From contig NZ_CP102275.1 of NCBI RefSeq assembly GCF_025149465.1, positions 682,001 through 746,000 of the forward strand: DNA of 64,000 bases, given 5' to 3'. How positions within the stretch are numbered: the stretch's first letter is position 1; every line of letters begins with the position of its first letter. The notes beneath the pieces were generated by a model. It saw only the letters and a program-made list of their open reading frames with translations, did no database searches and was not told where the DNA came from. This document shows, one piece after another, positions 1-8,100 of the stretch. Position numbers and translations under genes: made by a program. This DNA comes from Thomasclavelia spiroformis DSM 1552. Lineage in GTDB: Bacteria > Bacillota_I > Bacilli_A > Erysipelotrichales > Coprobacillaceae.

Positions 1-828
1 TCTAAATTTTATGATATTAATATTTTAGGTTCAATAATGTTAAAAGGAACAACATTAGAACCACGTTATGGAAATCCATTACCTAGAATTGCAGAAGGCC
101 CTAGTGGTTTATTAAATGCAATTGGTCTTCAAAATCCTGGGGTCGATGCAGTAATGAATGAAGAATTAGAAAAACTAAGACCTTTATATAATGATAAAGT
201 AATTGCTAATATCGGGGGTAGTGCACCAGAAGATTATGTAGAAACAGCAAAACGTTTATCTAATCATGATATGGTTGGGGCTTTAGAATTAAATATTTCT
301 TGTCCAAATGTACATAGCGGTGGAATTCAATTTGGAACTAATCCAGAAATGGCTGCAGATTTAACTCGCCGTGTTAAAGAAGTTTCTAAAGTTCCAGTTT
401 ACGTAAAATTATCACCAAATGTTACTGATATTGTAGCAATGGCAAAAGTTGTTGAAGAAGCTGGAGCTGATGGAATTACAATGATTAATACCCTAGTAGG
501 AATGCGTTTTGATTTTAAAACAGGAAAACCAATTATTGCTAATAAAACTGGAGGATACTCAGGACCAGCAATTTTCCCAGTTGCTTTAAGAATGGTTTAT
601 CAGGTAAGTCAAGCAGTCAAGATTCCTGTAATTGGAATGGGGGGAATTCAAAGTGCTCGTGATGTAATTGAAATGATGTCAGCGGGTGCCAGTGCTGTAG
701 CAATTGGATGCCAAAATTTAATTGATCCATATGCTTGTAAAAAAATAATTGAAGATTTAGAAGTATTAGTTGAACAACTAGGAATTGATGATATTAATGA
801 TTTAGTTGGACGTTCACATAAATTTTGA
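1..828 (+). CDS. pyrD: Dihydroorotate dehydrogenase, class 1B catalytic subunit (5' truncated by window edge)
   Basis: The enzyme oxidises dihydroorotate to orotate in pyrimidine synthesis, with FMN in the catalytic subunit. The frame is open from base 1 and the first internal ATG (37) lies inside the conserved block that normally follows about 35-40 residues of N-terminus, so the true start is upstream of the window. Visible signatures are [10 protein letters not shown], the active-site loop [11 protein letters not shown] with the class 1 Cys nucleophile, KLSPNVTDI, and the C-terminal FMN phosphate loop [11 protein letters not shown]. Class 1B is inferred from motif style; the usual partner pyrK would lie upstream and is not visible. 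A terminator follows directly, so it is the last gene of its operon. Confidence 0.95.
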   Translation, partial: SKFYDINILGSIMLKGTTLEPRYGNPLPRIAEGPSGLLNAIGLQNPGVDAVMNEELEKLRPLYNDKVIANIGGSAPEDYVETAKRLSNHDMVGALELNISCPNVHSGGIQFGTNPEMAADLTRRVKEVSKVPVYVKLSPNVTDIVAMAKVVEEAGADGITMINTLVGMRFDFKTGKPIIANKTGGYSGPAIFPVALRMVYQVSQAVKIPVIGMGGIQSARDVIEMMSAGASAVAIGCQNLIDPYACKKIIEDLEVLVEQLGIDDINDLVGRSHKF

Positions 829-832
829 GTTA

Positions 833-875
833 AAAAGCTGTTGAAAAAATAAATAAAGCTCAACAGCTTTTTAGT
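833..875 (+). terminator. Intrinsic terminator after pyrD
   Basis: Twelve bases (833-844, containing AAGCTGTTGA) pair with 860-871, followed by a short T run. It separates pyrD from pcrA. Confidence 0.8.
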
Positions 876-923
876 ATCTTTTTGAATTTACATGAGTTAT
901 AATGATTTAATGGTGGTGATTAG

Positions 924-3068
924 ATGGATTTAGATAAATTATTAAATAAAAATCAAAAAGAAGCAGCTACTTATCTTGATAGTCATTTAAGAATAATAGC
1001 CGGTGCGGGTTCTGGTAAAACACGTGTTATTACATATCGAATAGCATATTTGATCGATGAAATTGGGGTTGATCCAAGAAAAATTTTAGCGATAACTTTT
1101 ACTAATAAAGCAGCTAATGAAATGAAAGAAAGAGTTGTTGATTTATTGGGTGTTCATGCTTTAGGTTCATTGATTTGTACGATTCATTCATTATGTGTAA
1201 GAATTTTAAGACAACATATTAATGTAATCAATTATCCTAGTAATTTTACTATTATGGATGAAGAAGATCAAAAAGCATTAATTAAAAAAATCTATAATCA
1301 ATTACAAATTGATGCAAAAACAATTAGTATAAAAAGCATGATTGCAACTATTTCTAATTATAAAATGGCAAACATTACACCAGAAAAAGCATTAGAATTT
1401 GCTGGTTCATTTCAAGGAGAAATAAAAAAAGCAAAAGTTTATAAAGAATACTTAGAATATCAAGAAAATCATTTTTTATTAGATTTTGATGATTTGTTAT
1501 TAAAAACGGTATATATTTTTGAAAACTATCCTGATGTATTAGAAAAATGGCAATATCGCTTTCAATATATTCATGTTGATGAGTTTCAAGATGTTGGTAA
1601 TATTGAATATCGTTTAGTTAAATTAATGTCAGATAAAGCAATTACATGTGTTGTTGGAGATCCTGATCAAACAATTTATTCATTTAGAGGTGCTAATGTT
1701 AACTATATTTTGGATTTTGATAAAGATTTTAAACCATGTAAAACAATTGTTTTAAATCAAAATTATCGTTCAACAGGAAATATTTTAAATATATCTAACT
1801 GTTTAATTAGAAAAAATAAAAATCGTTTAGAAAAAGAATTGTTTACTGAAGCTACTGGTGGTGGTGAAGTTATTCATTACACTGCTAAAAATGAACAAGA
1901 TGAAGCAGAGTATATCTGTAGTGAAATTGAAAAAATAATTAATGATGTTGATGGTGTAAATTATCGTAATTTTGCGATTTTATATCGTGCAAATTATTTA
2001 TCACGAACAATTGAACAATGTTTAATTTCTCATGGTATTGATTATCGTATTTTTGGAGGATTGAAATTCTTTAGTCGTAAAGAAATTAAAGATGCATTAA
2101 GTTATTTACAATTAGTTTGTAATAGTGAAGATTTAGCATTTGAACGAATAATTAATGTACCAAGTCGTGGAATTGGTAAAAAAACAATAGAAAATATTCA
2201 AGCTGTTGCTAGAAATAATAATGTTAGTTTATATGAAGCTTTAACATTATTTAGTGATCAAATAAAGTTATCTTCAAAAGCCAAAAAAGAAATTAGAATA
2301 TTAGTAGCTGCTATAGAAAAAGCTAAACAATCTAATTTACCTTTACATGAGATGTTTGAAAATCTAATGAATGATATTGGTTATATTGAAATGTTAAATA
2401 AAAATTTAGAAGAAAATCGTATTGATAACATTCATGAGTTACAGCGATCAATTTATGAATTTGAAAGTCAAAATCCTGATCTTGCTACAATTGAAAATTA
2501 CTTACAAGAAATTGCGTTATATACTGATAGTGATGACAATGATGATAGTCAATATGTAAGTTTAATGACAATTCATATGGCAAAAGGTTTAGAATTTGAT
2601 TATGTATTTGTACTTGGTTTATCAGAAGGAATTTTTCCAAGTTTTAGAGCATTAAGCGAATCTGATGAAGGTATTGAAGAAGAACGAAGATTAGCATATG
2701 TTGCTTTTACTAGAGCTAAAAAACAGCTTTATCTAACTGATAGTGAAGGGTTTAGTTTTGTTACTGATTCTCCTAAAATATCAAGTCGTTTTGTTGAAGA
2801 AATTGGTAAAGAAGGAATAAAACATATAGGCACAAGACCTCGCTTTAAAACTTCTAATTATATTAACACTAATTTAAGTAAAGATGAATTAATAGGAAAT
2901 AATCAAGTCAGTGATTGGGCATCAGGTGATTTTGTCATGCATGATACATTTGGAAAAGGTGTTGTTGTTAAGGTTAATGGTAATACACTTGATATTGCCT
3001 TTGAATTACCAGCAGGATTAAAAACATTAATGGCAGGACACAAGGCATTGAAAAAATTAACTAATTAG
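924..3068 (+). CDS. pcrA: ATP-dependent DNA helicase PcrA/UvrD (SF1A)
   Basis: A 3'-5' SF1A helicase for repair and for removing proteins from DNA. The 714 residues are close to the usual length. Walker A GAGSGKT has its Lys at residue 32, motif II VDEFQD lies near 218-223, motif III is GDPDQTIYSFRGA, motif IV NYRST, motif V IHMAKGLEFDYVF and motif VI EERRLAYVAFTRAK. Motif II reads DEFQD rather than the common DEYQD. The start at 924 follows a GGTGGTGAT ribosome site, and a TATAAT box sits at 898-903. The last ~30 codons and the terminator reappear in diverged form at 4853-4954. In other Firmicutes pcrA lies next to ligA; here about 7 kb of accessory sequence separates them. Confidence 0.97.
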   Translation: MDLDKLLNKNQKEAATYLDSHLRIIAGAGSGKTRVITYRIAYLIDEIGVDPRKILAITFTNKAANEMKERVVDLLGVHALGSLICTIHSLCVRILRQHINVINYPSNFTIMDEEDQKALIKKIYNQLQIDAKTISIKSMIATISNYKMANITPEKALEFAGSFQGEIKKAKVYKEYLEYQENHFLLDFDDLLLKTVYIFENYPDVLEKWQYRFQYIHVDEFQDVGNIEYRLVKLMSDKAITCVVGDPDQTIYSFRGANVNYILDFDKDFKPCKTIVLNQNYRSTGNILNISNCLIRKNKNRLEKELFTEATGGGEVIHYTAKNEQDEAEYICSEIEKIINDVDGVNYRNFAILYRANYLSRTIEQCLISHGIDYRIFGGLKFFSRKEIKDALSYLQLVCNSEDLAFERIINVPSRGIGKKTIENIQAVARNNNVSLYEALTLFSDQIKLSSKAKKEIRILVAAIEKAKQSNLPLHEMFENLMNDIGYIEMLNKNLEENRIDNIHELQRSIYEFESQNPDLATIENYLQEIALYTDSDDNDDSQYVSLMTIHMAKGLEFDYVFVLGLSEGIFPSFRALSESDEGIEEERRLAYVAFTRAKKQLYLTDSEGFSFVTDSPKISSRFVEEIGKEGIKHIGTRPRFKTSNYINTNLSKDELIGNNQVSDWASGDFVMHDTFGKGVVVKVNGNTLDIAFELPAGLKTLMAGHKALKKLTN

Positions 3069-3089
3069 CACTCAAAAGAGTGCTTTTTT
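3067..3089 (+). terminator. Intrinsic terminator of pcrA
   Basis: AGCACTC (3067-3073) pairs with GAGTGCT (3078-3084), followed by five T. The stem overlaps the pcrA stop codon. An almost identical copy is at 4932-4954. Confidence 0.9.
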
Positions 3090-3707
3090 AATTTGATAGA
3101 AGTTTAGAATTATCAAAAAATAAAACTATAAGGCTAAAATAATGTAGATAAAAATATAAAAAATTACTATTTTTATCAATTGTATCATTCATTATATAAT
3201 TTTATTCCTATGAATTTTTTAAGTATCTAATTTGTCATATATTCTTTATACTCGTATGATTCGTATTTAATTAAAAAAGAGTATATTAAATATAAAATAT
3301 TGAAAACATGAATCAATTATAGCTAAGAAAATAGAGATTATAAGAACTAAGCTTTTATACCATTTAGTTTTATAGAAATTGTTTTTTATTTAATAAAATC
3401 GGATTATGCTGTGAATATTTAATTGTTATTTAATATATATGATAGATATTTTTTGAAATGATTTCATTTATTATATTATTTATTGAAACTCTTATTATAA
3501 CATATAAATTTATGGAAAAAAAGTATATTATTAAACATAGGACGATTTACTATTTTTTGAGGATGAATTGTTTATGAAAATATTTGATAATAATTGATTA
3601 TTTCAGTATAATTTAATTGTCAAGGAAGTATATAAAAGTTGGGTATAAAGTTTAATAATTATTAAACTTTATGTATAGAGATAAATTATATATGGGAGAG
3701 GAGTTGA
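3090..3707. other. AT-rich intergenic stretch, no gene seen
   Basis: About 600 bases with frequent stops in all frames and no recognisable coding or RNA gene. The only strong structure is the palindrome at 3645-3672 just ahead of the next gene. Its position between two copies of the pcrA tail suggests inserted or decayed sequence. Confidence 0.5.
3645..3672. promoter_or_regulatory. Perfect 28-bp palindrome upstream of the membrane protein at 3708
   Basis: The two halves ATAAAGTTTAATAA and TTATTAAACTTTAT are exact reverse complements with no spacer. It ends 35 bases before the start codon at 3708 and about 20 before the GGGAGAGGAG ribosome site. It could be a repressor operator or an RNA hairpin in the leader; there is no T run that would make it a terminator. 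Confidence 0.5.
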
Positions 3708-4433
3708 ATGTGGATACGTATATATCTCATAATATTAGGAAAGGATACAGATATAAAAAAAGTTTTTTTATGCGTTTTAGTTGTAGCATTATCAGTTATT
3801 AATATGCAAATAGCAGTTGATGCATATAATCAAAATATAATTGCAGAGCAACTTTATGATACTGATGTTAAAAATTATCCGAATATTAATAAATATCTTG
3901 ATATTATTTTTTCAAAAAATACAGATAATATAAGTATTTTTGATAATTCAGATAACAATATTACTGATGAATTTATTTCAAATAATTTGGGTAAAAATAG
4001 GCAGGAGATTATTAATGAATTTGCATATGGAGATTATACTCTTATTGTAAAAGATGAAAATGAAATAAGAAATATATCTACTAGAGTTTCTAGTGGGGTT
4101 ACAAGAACAACTCCTCATATTTACAAAATTTTAAAATATAATGGGCGTCCAACATCAAATGAATTTGGTGGATATATACGAGCTACATGTTGGTTCAATG
4201 ATGGAATTGGGAAATATACACGTACTGGAACACCGTATATTCATAATGGTTCATTAACTTCTGGAAATGTAAATGATATAGAAATAAAATACACTAAAAC
4301 AATTTTAAATGATTCAAGAAAAGTAACATATTCTAATTTTAGTATTCGTGTTTATGATGAACAATTTGGAAATAATAGTGGCATGGGAATTTATTATGAC
4401 AAAGAAAGTATTAGTTATAAACTAGTATTTTAA
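3708..4433 (+). CDS. Unrecognised membrane-anchored or secreted protein, paralogue of the next gene
   Basis: I do not recognise a family. The 241-residue product has one N-terminal hydrophobic segment (about residues 19-37, with LCVLVVALSVI), so the rest is probably extracellular. A stretch around FDNSDNNITDEFISNN matches LDSEGNDITTEFLEEN of the downstream protein, so the two are distant tandem paralogues. The C-terminal ~130 residues (from VSSGVTRTTPHIYK) are polar and beta-rich in appearance and are absent from the second gene. The ATG at 3708 has a GGGAGAGGAG site only 4 bases away. The overlapping frame from TTG 3704 also reads plausibly for ~30 codons, so an N-terminal frameshift is possible. 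Both genes sit between the two pcrA tails. Confidence 0.6.
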   Translation: MWIRIYLIILGKDTDIKKVFLCVLVVALSVINMQIAVDAYNQNIIAEQLYDTDVKNYPNINKYLDIIFSKNTDNISIFDNSDNNITDEFISNNLGKNRQEIINEFAYGDYTLIVKDENEIRNISTRVSSGVTRTTPHIYKILKYNGRPTSNEFGGYIRATCWFNDGIGKYTRTGTPYIHNGSLTSGNVNDIEIKYTKTILNDSRKVTYSNFSIRVYDEQFGNNSGMGIYYDKESISYKLVF

Positions 4434-4462
4434 CATTTTATTTTTAGAAATAGGGGATAATT

Positions 4463-4807
4463 ATGTTTTTAAAAAAAATCAATTTAAAATCTTTTAAAAC
4501 GAAAGTTATAATTTTTTTAATTGTACTTCAAATACTATCTTTAATTTTGATAGTTAGATTATATAATTCTAGTGACATTGGAAAGTCATATCCTATGGGA
4601 AGAGAACTTTTAGAATATGCATTTATTGGCGATAGATATGATGTTAAAATATTAGATTCTGAGGGAAATGATATAACTACTGAGTTTTTAGAAGAAAATA
4701 AAAAATATTATATCGCTGATGATTGGGATAAGATTATGGATAATTTTGTTAAGGAATCAGGTAATTTAATGACAGATGATAAATATGACAAATCTATTAG
4801 TAGGTGA
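4463..4807 (+). CDS. Short membrane-anchored protein, truncated paralogue of the preceding gene
   Basis: Function unknown. The 114 residues begin with a basic stretch (KKINLKSFKTK) and one membrane helix at about 14-33, then a polar domain sharing the xDITxEF motif with the upstream protein. It ends at the point where the upstream protein starts its long C-terminal domain, so it may be truncated. An AGGGG ribosome site precedes the ATG and the gap to the upstream gene is 29 bases, so co-transcription is likely. The pcrA-tail copy begins 45 bases after its stop. Confidence 0.6.
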   Translation: MFLKKINLKSFKTKVIIFLIVLQILSLILIVRLYNSSDIGKSYPMGRELLEYAFIGDRYDVKILDSEGNDITTEFLEENKKYYIADDWDKIMDNFVKESGNLMTDDKYDKSISR

Positions 4808-4852
4808 TAAAGTAAACAATTATAATAATTACAAATGAAAATGTAACGATCT

Positions 4853-4933
4853 AAGGTTAATAGTATTGCTTTTGAATTATCTGTAAAAACATTAATGGTA
4901 GAATATAAGGCATCGAAAAAATTAACTAATTAG
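4853..4933 (+). pseudogene. Diverged copy of the last ~30 codons of pcrA
   Basis: The frame reads KVNSIAFELSVKTLM and ends KKLTN stop, against KVNGNTLDIAFELPAGLKTLM ending KKLTN stop in intact pcrA. Relative to pcrA there are gaps of 12 and 6 bases, both multiples of three, plus scattered substitutions. The terminator is conserved too. Gaps that keep the frame suggest divergence while the tail was still translated, for example as the end of a second pcrA allele, rather than a fresh duplication. Alternatively it marks the far boundary of an element that inserted at the pcrA 3' end and restored it. Confidence 0.75.
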
Positions 4934-4954
4934 CACTCAAGAGAGTGCTTTTTT
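4932..4954 (+). terminator. Second copy of the pcrA terminator
   Basis: AGCACTC (4932-4938) pairs with GAGTGCT (4943-4949), followed by T5; the loop differs from the first copy by one base. Confidence 0.85.
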
Positions 4955-5007
4955 CATTTTTTGAAAATAATGTGTACGATTTTTGTAAAAAAATTACAAA
5001 ATTTATA

Positions 5008-5042
5008 AATTGTAACCACTTACAATTATTTGTTATTATAAT
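5008..5042 (+). promoter_or_regulatory. Promoter with inverted-repeat operator candidate for the GH31 gene
   Basis: A TATAAT box lies at 5037-5042. Immediately upstream is a perfect inverted repeat, AATTGTAA (5008-5015), CCAC, TTACAATT (5020-5027), covering the expected -35 region, with a related TTACAA at 4994. No good -35 hexamer is visible, which fits a regulated promoter. The regulator is unknown. Confidence 0.5.
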
Positions 5043-5100
5043 AGTGGGTCGTTAACATACTTTATAAAGAATAATTTTAAAATAGGAAAGGAGAAAGGCA

Positions 5101-8100
5101 ATGAAAAGATTAAAGAAATGTCTAAGTTTGATACTTGCAATAGCTGTATGTATGTCGACGTTTTTTGCTTCGACTACAAGTTTAGAAGTTATGGCTGCAA
5201 GTGAAAATGAAATTGGAAATTACACTGATTTTAATAACAGTGATGATGGAAATGTTATTATCTTTAATGTAGATAATGCCCAAGTGAAAGTTGAATTATG
5301 TACAGCAAGAACGCTCAGAGTTCAATTGTCATTAAATGGTAATGATGGATATCGTCCTGAAGACCCACAATACTATATGGTACAAAAAAATGAATGGCCA
5401 TTAGTAAATAAAACAATTGAAGATAAAGGGGACTATATTCAAATTTTAACTGATCAAATTGAAATTAGAGTACAAAAAAATCCATTTAGAATCGGAATGT
5501 ATGATTTAGATGGAAATTTAATTAGTAAAGACTCTGATGATCAAGGGATGTACTGGAATGATTTAGGAGTTAGAGGAGTTAAAAAGACTGAAGGTAGTAC
5601 AAATGCTGGGGGGATTTTTGGATTTGGTTCAGGTGATCATGGTAGAAGAAGTAATTTAAATCGTTATGATCAAGATTTTTCTGAATTTTCTATGTCTCAT
5701 GGTCGAGTTATAGCTCCATTTTTCATGAGTACAGTAGGATATGGTATTTTCTTAAATACAATTGAAAAAGATACTGCATTCTATAAACATGGTGGAGGAT
5801 TCCAAACTAAAAATTATTTAGATTATTATTTTATGTATGGACCTGATTTTAAAACTATTTTAAATGAGTATGCTGAAATTACTGGTAGAATGGAATTATA
5901 TGGAAAATGGGCTCATGGTTTCATGTTATCTAAATATGGTAATGATAATGCGACTCAAGCAGAATTTTTAGAATGGATTCATCGTTTAAGAGACGAAGAT
6001 TATCCAGCTGACTGTTATGTTTTTGACTATGGATGGCGCGGTGACGTTGCTGATAATGGGGGAAATCAAACAGGTGCCGGTCAAAAATGGGGAAAACAAA
6101 TGTGGAACAATGATAAGACAAAGTTCCCAGATATCGATGCAATGTTTAAAGAAGCCGATGCACTTGGCTTTAGAGTAGGTTTACATAACAACGCAGGAAC
6201 ACCTGAAGCTTCTGGGGGAGCTGAATTATACAAACCAGAAAATGAAGCAAGATGGGTAAAATCTTACATGGATAGCGTTATTACAACTGGATATGGTGAT
6301 TGGTTCTGGCCAGATGAATTTGATGTATTAGGAAGCAATACAGCTCCAACATTCTCATCTAAAGGTGCTTATGAAGCATGGCAAGAATATACCGATCAAA
6401 GTCGTCCAATGTTTATAACTCGTGGAAGTTATGCTGGACAACATTATGCAACTGCATGGTCTGGCGATATTAATCCAACTTCACAGGAATTGACTAATCA
6501 AATTGGATTTAGTATTGATTCTGGTTTAATTGGATATTGGGCAAGTTCACATGATTTAGGTGGATTCATGAAACGCCCAAGTGATGAATTATATACACGC
6601 TGGGTATCTGAATTTGGAGCATGGAATGGAATTATGCGTACTCACGGTCATGATGGACGTGAACCATGGACTTACAGTGAAACAGCTCAAGAAACTTTAA
6701 GAGAAAATTTAAAGATTCGTTATGCATTATATCCATATACATACTCTTTAGCATGGCAAGGATATAGTCAAGGTGTACCAATCATGCGTGCAATGCTACT
6801 TGAAGATGATAGCCAATATAATCCAGATGCATGGGATTTAAATGAACAATATTATTATGGTGATTATTTCTTAGTAGCACCTGCTGCTGATACTAAAGAT
6901 ACAGTTGTTTCAGTTTGGTTACCACCTAAAACAACATGGTATAATTATTATACAGGTGAACGCTATGAAGGTGGCGAAAATGGAAAAACAATTAGAGTAG
7001 CTGCTAAATTGGATGAAATTCCAGTATTTGTCAAAGCTGGAGCAATTATTCCAATGGGACCTGAAGTTGACTACGCTGATGAAAAACCATTAGATCCACT
7101 TACATTAGATATTTATGCTAAAGGTGAAAGTAGCTTTACATTATATGAAGATGATGGTCAAACTCGTGAATATATTACCCAAAATGCTTACACTACTACA
7201 ACATATGATTGTATAGAAAATGGTAGTGAAATTGATTTTAAAATCAATGAACGAGTAAATGGAAATGCAGATGTATATACACCTGTAGATAGATCTTACA
7301 ATTTAAAATTCAATCATATTGAATCATTAGGAAATGTTACTATTAACGGTAGTGATATTAGTCGTGTTAATTCATTAGATGAGTATAATGCAACTACAGA
7401 AGCATATTGGTTAGATAGTGAAAATAACATTGTATATGTAAAAACTAAAGATACTGGTAAAGAAATCAATGTTAAATTATTAGAAGTTGTACAAAAAGAA
7501 CCTGAATTAGGTGAAGAAGATGAAAGTCTTCCACCACAAGAAATTAATGATGGTGATGTTTATGAATTAGAAGATGCAACTTTATTACCAGTAAGTGGTG
7601 ATAGTCTTACTGTTGATACTGAATGGAAAGGTTATACAGGAACAGGATTTGCTAAAGGATTTAAAGCAGAAGGGGATGCACTTGAATTTACTGTTGATGT
7701 ACAACAAGCAGGAGATTACAATCTAGTTTTAAATGTTAACAATGGAAAGAAAAATGATCCTAAATATGATAATAGTCCACGTCAAGGTACAATGTATCTA
7801 AATGGTCAAAAATTAAAGGATTTTGAATTTGAAGTAACTGAAAAATGGGGCGAAACAGTCAATGGCGTAAAACAAGGGGTATGGAAGAAATATACAATTG
7901 AAAATGTGTCAATGAGTGAAGGTGTCAATACATTTAAATTTGTTGCTGAAGGTGATAGGAATCCAGGAAATTATAATTTAGATTCACTTACATTTAATAA
8001 AATCGATCGTTCTGTTGATGCATTTAGTCAAATCGAAGCTGAAAATGCAAATAGTTATGAAGGGTTTGAAATCACTGAAGATCAAGTAGCTAGTGGTGAA

